The notes beneath the pieces are model-generated. The model had not been told where the DNA came from and ran no database searches. It saw only the letters and a program-made list of their open reading frames with translations. 20,663 bases of DNA from contig CAZAQS010000064.1 of assembly GCA_964486825.1 (NCBI GenBank), positions 1 through 20,663 on the forward strand. The letters are read 5' to 3'. Numbering within the stretch: the first letter of the stretch is position 1; the number at the start of each line of letters is the position of its first letter. This DNA comes from CAZAQS01 sp964486825. Lineage in GTDB: Bacteria > Chloroflexota > Anaerolineae > Anaerolineales > UBA4823. Positions 1 through 7,059 of the stretch are shown piece by piece. The translations under genes were made by a program, and so were the position numbers.

Positions 1-957
1 GAACGTTTCAGAAGCTGGTTGTCCGGAATCGTAGTTAACCTTTGCAGAAATTATCTCCGTAAGGAGCATGGTAAGAACCTAATCGTCGAAGAATTGACCG
101 AGAATGTGCAGCACATCGACGACTGGTCTAGTTTGGATAATCCAGAAGTCCTCATCGAAAAGCTGGAAGATCAAGATCAGTTTCTAACCCTAATAGAAAG
201 CCTCAAGCCCATCTATCGAAGGGTAATCTTGCTTTACTATTTCCGCCACTTGCGGCTTGGGGAGATCGCAGAAATGGATGGGGTATCCCTAGAAACGGTT
301 AAAGTGCGGCTGCATAGAGCCAGAGGTATGTTAAGAGACCAGCTCAGACGGTTATATCCTGAATTGGATCAAAAAGTATTTCCCGAAGATAGGAGGGTAA
401 CAATGACGCTTGTCGAGGTAGTAGATGTGGTTAAGTTGAGTCATGAAGAAGGTTGCATCGTTCTTTTGTTTGATGAGACCGGAGGTAAGATTTTACCTAT
501 CTGGATTGGCACATTTGAAGGTTTATCCATTGCGGCTGGCCTCGAGAAACTCGAGACACCTCGCCCGCTCACTTACCGTTGGGTCGCTTCTATTCTTGAG
601 GCATTGGACGGTGAATTGGAAGAAATACGGATTGAAGGCTTGAAAGAAGATACCTTTTTAGGGACAATGGTGTTCCGGAAGGGTGACAGACTACTTGAAT
701 TGGACGCCAGACCGAGTGATTTAATTGCCCTGGCAGTCCATAAGGCTACTCCGATCTATGTCGGTGAAGAGCTGATGACGAAAACCGGGATAGAAATGAG
801 CGCCATAAAGGGCACTTTACAGCCCTTAAAGGGTGTTCGAGAGATGATAAAGGAGTTCTCTGAACTAAACCGCAAACTACATGAGGGGAGGAGGTCTGAA
901 GGAGACAAACAGGAGAAACGAGAGCAGCTTATTGAAAGGATCTTTGGGCCGCAGTAA
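1..957 (+). CDS. ECF-type sigma factor fused to bifunctional nuclease (BFN/DUF151) domain, 5'-truncated
   Basis: The frame is open from base 1, and its first codons (ERFRSWLSGIVVNLCRNYLR) read like the end of sigma-70 region 2, so the true start lies upstream of the window; a TTG at 19 is only the first possible start inside it. Bases about 190-350 encode a sigma region 4 helix-turn-helix (LGEIAEMDGVS, then VKVRLHRAR), which contacts the -35 element. From the Met at 403 the protein becomes a BFN domain: MTLVEVVDVV, ILPIWIG, then LDARPSDLIALAV and TPIYV, the conserved core of the DUF151 nuclease family. A charged tail follows (EGDKQEKREQ). BFN proteins are reported as DNase/RNases; what the fusion does is unknown. 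An AGGAGG lies six bases before the ATG at 403, so a free 184-residue nuclease is probably also made. Domain calls are firm; the role is inference. Confidence 0.85.
   Translation, partial: ERFRSWLSGIVVNLCRNYLRKEHGKNLIVEELTENVQHIDDWSSLDNPEVLIEKLEDQDQFLTLIESLKPIYRRVILLYYFRHLRLGEIAEMDGVSLETVKVRLHRARGMLRDQLRRLYPELDQKVFPEDRRVTMTLVEVVDVVKLSHEEGCIVLLFDETGGKILPIWIGTFEGLSIAAGLEKLETPRPLTYRWVASILEALDGELEEIRIEGLKEDTFLGTMVFRKGDRLLELDARPSDLIALAVHKATPIYVGEELMTKTGIEMSAIKGTLQPLKGVREMIKEFSELNRKLHEGRRSEGDKQEKREQLIERIFGPQ
391..405 (+). promoter_or_regulatory. Internal ribosome binding site and ATG at the sigma/nuclease junction
   Basis: AGGAGG at 391-396 is followed by six bases and ATG at 403-405, in the frame of the fusion. 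Spacing and sequence are optimal, better than for most genes in the window. The site falls exactly between the sigma region 4 domain and the BFN domain. It would give a stand-alone 184-residue nuclease (403-957). TAG at 390-392 and TAA at 398-400 close the two other frames here, as expected if this was once a boundary between two genes. Confidence 0.7.
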
Positions 958-986
958 GATTAACATAAATTAATAAGCTATACAAG

Positions 987-1015
987 AATGGCAGTTATCT
1001 GATATAACTGCCATT
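987..1015. terminator. Perfect 12-bp hairpin after the sigma-nuclease gene
   Basis: AATGGCAGTTAT (987-998) and ATAACTGCCATT (1004-1015) pair perfectly around a five-base loop, 30 bases after the stop codon. The following bases (GCTTGATT) are only weakly T-rich, so this may be an inefficient intrinsic terminator or an mRNA 3'-end stabiliser. Confidence 0.5.
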
Positions 1016-1057
1016 GCTTGATTCAAAAACCTGCTGTAAAAATGTAATCTTCAGCTA

Positions 1058-1092
1058 CGCCATATGTCATGTATCGGCTTTTTTATATGGCG
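1058..1092. repeat. 8-bp inverted repeat upstream of the purine-transport promoter
   Basis: CGCCATAT (1058-1065) and ATATGGCG (1085-1092) are exact inverted copies separated by 19 bases that include a CTTTTTT run. It lies just upstream of the predicted -10 box at 1111. It could be an activator or repressor site, or part of a terminator for the upstream gene. Nothing further identifies it. Confidence 0.3.
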
Positions 1093-1110
1093 GTAAAAAA
1101 CGGAATCCCA

Positions 1111-1127
1111 TATAATTGTCAGACAAT
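1111..1127 (+). promoter_or_regulatory. Candidate promoter (-10) with overlapping palindromic operator
   Basis: A perfect TATAAT occurs at 1111-1116, although no good -35 hexamer is visible at 16-18 bases (TGGCGG at 1088-1093). The palindrome ATTGT-CAG-ACAAT at 1115-1127 overlaps the -10 box and the expected start point near 1123, where a repressor would block RNA polymerase. The TTGT-n3-ACAA form is like sites of GntR/FadR-type repressors, which is an analogy only. It would control the purine uptake and oxidation cluster. Confidence 0.4.
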
Positions 1128-1199
1128 AGATCTAAATTTATATTCAAGGGAACTACGACTAACACAAACGAGAAGATAGAGAAACACTAAGACAAACCC

Positions 1200-2333
1200 G
1201 TGGATATCAATCAAGAGACATCAAAAAGGCCATCCTTGCTCAAGAAAGCTTTCGCAGGTATCCGCCCTGAGTACAAGCGTTTTTTGAGTCGGGTATCCGA
1301 GGCACTGCTTCCACTTATAGCAGTGCCTCTTGCGCTATTAATTGGCGCTGTTATGCTGCTCGTTATGGGGGTCAACCCTCTCGAGGCGTATAATGCCATG
1401 TTCCAAGGCGCTTTCGGTAACGTCTCTGGGTTCACCCAAACGCTGGTCAAAGCAACGCCTCTGTTGTTGGTCGGTTTGGGTGTCACCATAGCCTTCCGGG
1501 GTGGTGTCATAAACATCGGGGGTGAGGGACAGATCCTGGTAGGCGGGTTGGCTGCAACAGCTCTAGCGGTAGGCTTCCCAACTGTATCGGGTTGGATCCT
1601 CTTGCCTGGGTGTTTGCTGGTAGCGACACTCGCCGGTGCCGTTTGGGGGGGCATTCCAGGCATCCTAAAAGCCAGGATGGGAGTCAACGAGATCTTGAGC
1701 ACAGTTATGATGAACGCCATTGCTTTGCAGCTGGCTAACTACCTTCTACGCGGACCGATGATCGATCCCGATGAGATCGAAAGGGGAACCCGCATCGCCC
1801 AATCTGCCTTGCTGCCTGCACAGGTCTGGTTGCCACGCCTGATCCCCCGCACGCTACTGCATTCTGGCGCTATCCTGGCGGTGGTTCTGGCAATCCTGGT
1901 TTATATTTTCTTGTGGCGGACCACTATCGGATACCGCATCCGGGCAGTAGGCCTGAATGCGATTGCTTCTCGCTATGCGGGCATTAAAGTGCCTGTCTTT
2001 CAGGCCCTGGCCCTAATCCTGGGTGGGGCATTCGCTGGCCTGGCGGGGGGCATAGAAGTTCTCGGGATCCAACACCGCATGGTGGAGGGCATGTCAGGCG
2101 GTTATGGTTTCTCCGGTATTGTAGCCGCATTATTTGGGCAGCTTCACCCATTAGGCCTTATACCTGCTTCTGTCCTGTTTGGTGGCTTGCTGGTCGGTGG
2201 GGATCGCATGCAACGAGCCATGCAAGTGCCCTCTGCCATGATCATGGCGTTGATGGGTTTGGTTGTACTATTCGTCGTCAGCACTGAGATCTGGGGCCGG
2301 CGTCGTGCCCGAAGGAGAGAAATGAGTGAATGA
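1200..2333 (+). CDS. Nucleoside/purine ABC transporter permease (BPD_transp_2 family, YufP-like)
   Basis: This 377-residue integral membrane protein has a short basic N-terminus and about eight to ten hydrophobic segments. It carries the family hallmarks GVNPLEAY near residues 58-65, an ATPLLLVGLG segment, and FRGGVINIGGEGQILVG around residues 99-115. These define the larger permease of BMP-type importers for nucleosides and purines (B. subtilis YufP/NupP). It would form the membrane channel with the 311-residue permease that follows. The GTG at 1200 is the first start after an in-frame stop at 1188 but has no clear ribosome binding site. A TTG at 1236 preceded by AAGG is an alternative that removes 12 residues. 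The gene overlaps the next by 8 bases, implying translational coupling. The substrate is inferred from family and neighbours. Confidence 0.88.
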   Translation: MDINQETSKRPSLLKKAFAGIRPEYKRFLSRVSEALLPLIAVPLALLIGAVMLLVMGVNPLEAYNAMFQGAFGNVSGFTQTLVKATPLLLVGLGVTIAFRGGVINIGGEGQILVGGLAATALAVGFPTVSGWILLPGCLLVATLAGAVWGGIPGILKARMGVNEILSTVMMNAIALQLANYLLRGPMIDPDEIERGTRIAQSALLPAQVWLPRLIPRTLLHSGAILAVVLAILVYIFLWRTTIGYRIRAVGLNAIASRYAGIKVPVFQALALILGGAFAGLAGGIEVLGIQHRMVEGMSGGYGFSGIVAALFGQLHPLGLIPASVLFGGLLVGGDRMQRAMQVPSAMIMALMGLVVLFVVSTEIWGRRRARRREMSE

Positions 2334-3261
2334 GCTTTTCTCTCTAACCGTTTTGATGGGCATCCTGTCCACCGGGATCCGTTTGGCTACGCCCTATCTG
2401 TATGCTGCCATAGGGGAGACCTTTTCGCAGAGGTCCGGCGTACTTAATCTGGGTGTAGAAGGAATTATGCTGATGGGGGCCTTTTGCGGCTTCTATTTCG
2501 GTATTACAACCGGTAATCCATGGCTCGGCTTGTTGGGAGCAGCTCTCGTCGGCCTTATCATGGGCTTGATGATGGCTTTTGTAAGCGTAACATTGCAAGC
2601 CACGCAGGGCATCAGCGGTATTGGATTGCATCTGTTCGGTTTGGGTCTTTCGACCCTGCTCTTCAAGGCGCTTTTGCGTGGGAGTGTTGAATCGATCTCA
2701 GGGTTTCAATCCATCCGCATACCGATCCTGGCTGATATCCCTTACCTGGGCCAGGTGCTTTTTAATCACAATATCCTGGTTTATATGGCTTTCCTGTTAG
2801 TCCCGGTTGCGCACTTTGTGCTCAATAAGACTACCTTTGGCCTATCCGTACGAGCGGTAGGGCAAAACCCTGAATCTGCTGATTCATTGGGTGTAAATGT
2901 AGCCCGGATCCGTTACACAACGGTGGCCCTGGGCGGCATTATGGCAGGCATAGCGGGCGCTTCTCTGTCCCTGGCCTTGATCAACCTATTTCAAGAAAAT
3001 ATGACCAGCGGGATTGGTTTCATCGCGGTTGCTCTCGTTTACTTTGGCGGCTGGCGCCCATGGGGTGTGCTTGGGGGAGCGTTATTGTTTAGTATGGTTA
3101 ACGCTCTACAACTATGGATCCAGGTGCTTAGGATTCCCATCCCTTCGGATATCGCAGTCATGATGCCATATATTCTCACCATTCTGGCCCTGGCGTTTTC
3201 AGTCAACCGGACTAGAGCGCCAGCGGCGTTAACAAAAGCATTCAACCGTGGTGAAAACTAG
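2326..3261 (+). CDS. Nucleoside/purine ABC transporter permease (BPD_transp_2 family, YufQ-like)
   Basis: This 311-residue hydrophobic protein is the second, shorter permease of the importer. Near the N-terminus it has ATPYLYAAIGE followed by RSGVLNLGVEGIMLMGAF, the classic signature of YufQ/NupQ-type permeases. Later it has SVRAVGQNPESADSLGVNV, matching the cytoplasmic loop that docks on the ATPase. The GTG start at 2326 has AAGGAG at 2312-2317 and lies inside the 3' end of the previous permease gene (8-base overlap), so the two are surely co-translated. The downstream lipoprotein gene begins 89 bases after the stop. In B. subtilis the binding protein and ATPase come first; here the two permeases lead. 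The fold is certain; substrate is inferred. Confidence 0.88.
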   Translation: MNELFSLTVLMGILSTGIRLATPYLYAAIGETFSQRSGVLNLGVEGIMLMGAFCGFYFGITTGNPWLGLLGAALVGLIMGLMMAFVSVTLQATQGISGIGLHLFGLGLSTLLFKALLRGSVESISGFQSIRIPILADIPYLGQVLFNHNILVYMAFLLVPVAHFVLNKTTFGLSVRAVGQNPESADSLGVNVARIRYTTVALGGIMAGIAGASLSLALINLFQENMTSGIGFIAVALVYFGGWRPWGVLGGALLFSMVNALQLWIQVLRIPIPSDIAVMMPYILTILALAFSVNRTRAPAALTKAFNRGEN

Positions 3262-3350
3262 AAGACAGGAGGTGCATGGCCCAATCACACCAGGTTTCAA
3301 AGCTTAAGGAAAAGTAATCGCTCTAACAAATTCTTCTGGAGGATGAACTA

Positions 3351-4415
3351 ATGAAAAACAGAGTATTCCAAGTGCTTGTTCTCGTCCTGCTCCTGGCGTT
3401 CCTGGTTAGCGCCTGCGCGCCAGCTGCTACTCCCGCACCAGCACCCCAAGAACCCGCCCCACAAGAGCCAGCAGCGCCCACAGAACCAGTCGCCGCGCCT
3501 GCTGAAAAATTACAAGTAGCCGTAATCATGCCCAGCTCGATCACCGATTATGCCTTCAGCCAGTCCTTCTACGAAGGGCTATTGATCGTGCAAGAGGAGA
3601 TGGGTGGTCCTGACCGGTTGGAGATCGCTTACTCGGAGAATATGTTCAATGTCCCCGATGCCGCGGCAGCCATCCGTGACTACGCAGCTAGCGGGTATGA
3701 CATCGTCTTTGCGCATGGCTCCCAATACGGTACATCCCTGGCGCAGATCGCTCCGGATTTCCCAGAGACTGCTTTTGCCTGGGGCACATCCCTGGATACC
3801 TTTCAAGCTCAGGGCGTAACGAATGTGCACGCCTACCAGGCCGAGTCTCAGGAAGGTGGGTTCGTACTTGGCGTGATCGCTGCCCATATGTCCGAGAGTG
3901 GCGTGGTAGGGATAGCAGGACCGGTTGAGGCAGGGGATGCCAAGCTGTTCGTGGATGGATTTGCAGCGGGTGCACAATATGCCAAGCCCGATATCCGTGT
4001 CAATATCTCCTACACCGGTTCCTTCTCTGACGTCTCTCTTATGGCCGCGGCCGCCAATACCCATATCGATGCAGGAGCAGATATGTTGACCGGCTCCTCC
4101 CAGTCAGTCGTAGGCGCTATCGGTGTGGCCAAAGACCGGGGCGCGTATTGGTTCGGTACGCAGTGGGACCAAACGCCAATCGCTCCGGAGACAGTGGTTG
4201 CCAGCCAGATCTTCGAATGGACTGGCGTTATCGATGATATCATCGACAGCCACAACAAAGGTGTCCTGGGTGGCAAGGCCTATACCTTGACCTTCAAGAA
4301 TGAAGGCCTTGTTTTGAAATATAATGACAATGTCACCGTATCTGATGAGATTAAGGCAGCTGCCGAGGCAGCTATCCAAGGCATCATGAACGGAGAGATC
4401 GATCCACTACCGTAG
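3351..4415 (+). CDS. BMP-family substrate-binding lipoprotein of nucleoside/purine ABC transporter
   Basis: This 354-residue protein begins with a lipoprotein signal peptide: MKNR, a hydrophobic stretch, and the lipobox LVSAC with Cys22 as the expected lipidated residue. A Pro/Ala/Glu-rich linker to about residue 51 should hold the domain away from the membrane. The rest is a BMP (PnrA-like) periplasmic-binding fold: VAVIMPSSITDYAFSQSFYEG, the DIVFAHGSQYG strand, a SESGVVGIAG segment and QSVVGAIGVAKDRG. PnrA-type proteins bind purine nucleosides, the best guess here. GGAGG at 3338-3342, eight bases from the ATG, fixes the start. A strong hairpin after the stop may raise its mRNA level above that of the permeases. 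Exact ligand is not readable from the sequence. Confidence 0.9.
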   Translation: MKNRVFQVLVLVLLLAFLVSACAPAATPAPAPQEPAPQEPAAPTEPVAAPAEKLQVAVIMPSSITDYAFSQSFYEGLLIVQEEMGGPDRLEIAYSENMFNVPDAAAAIRDYAASGYDIVFAHGSQYGTSLAQIAPDFPETAFAWGTSLDTFQAQGVTNVHAYQAESQEGGFVLGVIAAHMSESGVVGIAGPVEAGDAKLFVDGFAAGAQYAKPDIRVNISYTGSFSDVSLMAAAANTHIDAGADMLTGSSQSVVGAIGVAKDRGAYWFGTQWDQTPIAPETVVASQIFEWTGVIDDIIDSHNKGVLGGKAYTLTFKNEGLVLKYNDNVTVSDEIKAAAEAAIQGIMNGEIDPLP

Positions 4416-4428
4416 ATACCTTAAATAT

Positions 4429-4469
4429 GTATCTGCAGCCGGTAATTTGGATAGACCGGCTGCAGATAC
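4429..4469. other. Perfect 15-bp intra-operon hairpin after the binding-protein gene
   Basis: GTATCTGCAGCCGGT (4429-4443) and ACCGGCTGCAGATAC (4455-4469) pair perfectly around an 11-base loop, 13 bases after the lipoprotein stop codon. No T-run follows on the plus strand (GGTAGAACTT), so it is not a canonical intrinsic terminator. The likeliest role is protection of the upstream mRNA from 3' exonucleases, or partial attenuation, so that binding protein is made in excess of the ATPase. Confidence 0.65.
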
Positions 4470-4518
4470 GGTAGAACTTGAGGTGATCGTAAACGTACAA
4501 ATTTGACAAAAGTGTAAT

Positions 4519-6063
4519 ATGAGTAATCTGCTGCCTACCGGTAAGCCCCGTATCGATGAAATGAAGATGGTTGGGATCGTTAAACGCTTTCCAGGCGTTT
4601 TAGCCAACGATCACGTTAACTTTGACGTGAAAGCCGGGGAGATCCATGCGCTGCTGGGGGAAAACGGAGCCGGGAAGAGCACTCTCGTGCGCCAGCTTTA
4701 CGGACTGTACCGGCCGGATGAGGGCGAAATCTTGCTCAACGGTACGTCTCACACTTTCCTTTCCCCTCAAGATGCCATCGCGGCCGGCATCGGCATGATC
4801 CACCAGCATTTCATGCTTGTCCCTTCCCTGACTGTGGTTGAGAACGTAGCCCTGGGCTTGAAATCTACCCGTGGCATGATCCTCGACCTGGACAGGGTCG
4901 AAAAACGCATTATCGATCTGTGCAAGAAATATGGATTGAAAGTAAACCCTCGCGCTTATGTCTGGCAACTGGCTGTTGGAGAGCAGCAGCGCGTGGAAAT
5001 CCTCAAGGCTCTATACCGGGGTGCAGCCCTGATGGTGCTGGATGAGCCCACGGCAGTCCTGACGCCCCAGGAAGTAGACGATTTATTCTGTACCTTCCGC
5101 CAGATGGCAGAAGATGGTCATGCACTAATTTTTATCTCCCACAAGCTGCACGAGGTGCTGGCGATCAGCAACAGGGTGACAGTCTTAAGGGATGGGCAGG
5201 TAGTTGGGGAGTGCAAAACCAGCGACGTTACAAAAACTGAGTTAGCCCAGATGATGGTTGGTCGCCCAATTATCCTACAATACGATGTCCCTCCTCCTGA
5301 AAGGGGAGAGGCCCGCCTGGAAATTCGAGACCTGCACGTCGCAGGGGACCAGGGCAGTGATTCATTAAAGGGAGTCTCATTCCAGGTTTTCTCTGGCGAG
5401 ATCCTGGGCCTGGCTGGAGTATCGGGGAACGGGCAGCGAGAGCTGGCGGAAGCCTTAGCCGGTCTTCGCTCTGTGAAAAAAGGCCATGTGATCCTGGCTG
5501 GAAAAGATGTAACCCATGCCTCACCGGTAGTCCGAATCTCAGCAGGTCAGTCTTATATCCCCGAGGAGCGAATGCGGGAAGGCGTTATCAAGGATTTTAG
5601 TGTTGCAGATAATTTCATCCTTCAAGATCACGGGAAAGCCCCTTACTCGAAAGCCACCTTTTTCAATTTTAAAAATATCCAGGCCGAAGCCGGAAAAATG
5701 GTCAAAGCTTATAATGTAAAGACGCCACGATTGGAAACCCCGATCAAGAACCTATCAGGTGGGAATATCCAAAAGTTGATCCTGGCCAGGGAGCTCTCCC
5801 GAAAACCAAAGGTTTTGATTGCTTCGCAACCCACCAGGGGCGTGGATATTGGAGCCAGTGAATATATCCACAGGCGTTTACTAGAACAGAGACAGGAGGG
5901 CACCGCAACTGTGCTCATCTCTGAAGATCTGGACGAAATATTGGCTTTATCAGATCGTATTGCGGTTATATATGAGGGTAAAATAGTAGGTATAGTGGAT
6001 CGGAAAGCCGCAAAAGTTGAGCAGCTCGGCTTGATGATGGCAGGAGTTACACAGGACAGCTAG
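4519..6063 (+). CDS. Nucleoside/purine ABC transporter ATP-binding protein, two ABC domains (YufO-like)
   Basis: This 514-residue cytoplasmic protein contains two tandem ABC domains, as in sugar and BMP-type importers. The first is complete: Walker A GENGAGKST at 47-55, signature LAVGEQQRVE at about 151-160, Walker B LMVLDEPT at 171-178, and the ISHKLHEV switch. The second has a degenerate Walker A (GVSGNGQRE) but a good signature (LSGGNIQK), and ASQPTRGVD in place of a Walker B ending in DEP. This asymmetry is normal for the family. The protein energises the two permeases encoded upstream. The ATG at 4519 has no strong ribosome binding site; starts at 4561 (ATG) or nearby are possible, but the residues before it are short either way. 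The gene is 103 bases from the lipoprotein gene, with the hairpin between. Confidence 0.9.
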   Translation: MSNLLPTGKPRIDEMKMVGIVKRFPGVLANDHVNFDVKAGEIHALLGENGAGKSTLVRQLYGLYRPDEGEILLNGTSHTFLSPQDAIAAGIGMIHQHFMLVPSLTVVENVALGLKSTRGMILDLDRVEKRIIDLCKKYGLKVNPRAYVWQLAVGEQQRVEILKALYRGAALMVLDEPTAVLTPQEVDDLFCTFRQMAEDGHALIFISHKLHEVLAISNRVTVLRDGQVVGECKTSDVTKTELAQMMVGRPIILQYDVPPPERGEARLEIRDLHVAGDQGSDSLKGVSFQVFSGEILGLAGVSGNGQRELAEALAGLRSVKKGHVILAGKDVTHASPVVRISAGQSYIPEERMREGVIKDFSVADNFILQDHGKAPYSKATFFNFKNIQAEAGKMVKAYNVKTPRLETPIKNLSGGNIQKLILARELSRKPKVLIASQPTRGVDIGASEYIHRRLLEQRQEGTATVLISEDLDEILALSDRIAVIYEGKIVGIVDRKAAKVEQLGLMMAGVTQDS

Positions 6064-6086
6064 GGCCTGTATCGAACAATCCAAAT

Positions 6087-6134
6087 ACCACGAGAGTGGT
6101 CGGTGGTCCCACCGGCGTCGGGTCGCAGAGCCCG
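6087..6134 (+). other. Cluster of three short hairpins before the xanthine dehydrogenase genes
   Basis: Three adjacent inverted repeats lie in 48 bases between the ATPase gene and the FAD-subunit gene. They are ACCAC-GAGA-GTGGT (6087-6100, a GNRA-type loop), CGGTGG-TC-CCACCG (6101-6114) and CGGG-8-CCCG (6119-6134). The stretch is GC-richer than its surroundings and ends about 20 bases before the AAGGAG of the next gene. It may be a folded leader or processing site; it matches no riboswitch class known to me. Confidence 0.4.
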
Positions 6135-6171
6135 TCGAAAAGTGCCGCTATTAAAAGGAGACACCGATCTT

Positions 6172-7059
6172 ATGACTACTTGGTCCACTTATCATATTGC
6201 TAAAACAATAGAGGAAGCCCTGGAGGCTTTAGCGTTTTCTCCTCAGCCAGCGTTCCCAATTGGCGGAGGAACTGACCTGCTTCTGGAGCTGCAGCAAGGC
6301 CTTAAGCCGTCAGTACATACGCTGGTTGATCTCACGCATATCCCCGAGTTGACCAAATTAGAGGAGCGCGAGGATGAGCTGTTTATCGGCGCGGCTGTCC
6401 CTATCACAAAAATCGTGGAGTCTCCCCTCGTACAGTTCCATGCTCCCGCGGTCATGGAAGCCTGTAACCTGATTGGCGGCCCCCAGGTCCGTAACACAGC
6501 CACCTTAGGAGGCAATGTCGCCCATGCATTGCCGGCTGCGGATGGCATGATCTCTTTAGTAGCGATGGATGCGCTCGTCGAGATAGAGAGTATGAAGGGT
6601 CACCGGCGTGAGCCTATTTTGAACCTTTTCGTCGGTCCGGGTGTTTCGGCGCTCGAATTGGGTAAGGAGATAATTCGTGGTTTTTACATTCCCAAGCGTA
6701 AAGAGAACCAGGCCTCTGCATTCAGCAGGGTCATGCGGCCGCAAGGGGTGGCATTGCCGATCATTAATATGGCGGTGTGGGTTGAAAGGGTTGGAGACCT
6801 GGTTCAGGATATCCGCATCGCGATTGGTCCGTCTGGGCCAACTCCCAAACGAGCACTCGAAGTCGAAGAATTTTTAAAAGGAAATACTCCCTCTGAGGCT
6901 AACCTAATCCAGGCGCAGGATGTATTGAATGAGAGTGTAAGGTTCAGAACCAGCGCCAGGAGGGCTTCAGCTGAATACAGATATATTTTGGGAGGATATT
7001 TATTGGTGGACACGATTTGTAAAGCCTGGAAACGGGCTGAAGAGGTGATGGAAAGATGA
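6172..7059 (+). CDS. Xanthine dehydrogenase-type FAD-binding subunit
   Basis: This 295-residue protein belongs to the molybdopterin-dehydrogenase FAD-binding family (CO dehydrogenase flavoprotein fold). FPIGGGTDLLLELQQG at residues 28-43 binds the FAD pyrophosphate. IGGPQVRNTATLGGN from residue 101 is the second FAD motif. It passes electrons from the Fe-S clusters of the next gene product to an acceptor. It lacks the extra 4Fe-4S insertion of 4-hydroxybenzoyl-CoA reductase. The start is set at ATG 6172, with AAGGAG at 6155-6160; an open frame continues upstream to 6103, but those 23 basic residues do not look like the family. It overlaps the next gene by four bases (ATGA), so the two subunits are translationally coupled. 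Which electron acceptor is used cannot be told. Confidence 0.88.
   Translation: MTTWSTYHIAKTIEEALEALAFSPQPAFPIGGGTDLLLELQQGLKPSVHTLVDLTHIPELTKLEEREDELFIGAAVPITKIVESPLVQFHAPAVMEACNLIGGPQVRNTATLGGNVAHALPAADGMISLVAMDALVEIESMKGHRREPILNLFVGPGVSALELGKEIIRGFYIPKRKENQASAFSRVMRPQGVALPIINMAVWVERVGDLVQDIRIAIGPSGPTPKRALEVEEFLKGNTPSEANLIQAQDVLNESVRFRTSARRASAEYRYILGGYLLVDTICKAWKRAEEVMER

Noticed and set aside
3267..3317. Thirteen-codon ORF (3276-3317) behind an AGGAGG before the binding-protein gene
   Set aside because: The AGGAGG is only three bases from the ATG, and the peptide has no recognisable feature. It could be a leader peptide, but nothing supports it beyond chance.
4503..4520. TTGACA at 4503 followed by TAATAT as an internal promoter before the ATPase gene
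   Set aside because: The two boxes are only about six bases apart, and no -10-like sequence lies at 16-18 bases.
6099..6134. T-box-like element (GGTGGTCCCACC) before the dehydrogenase genes
   Set aside because: It lacks the conserved T-box core, a specifier stem and a terminator, and the genes downstream are not amino-acid related.
6103..6171. Upstream extension of the FAD-subunit gene by 23 codons (GTG at 6103)
   Set aside because: The extra residues are basic and unlike the family, and they run through the hairpin cluster. ATG at 6172 has AAGGAG upstream and gives the normal N-terminus.
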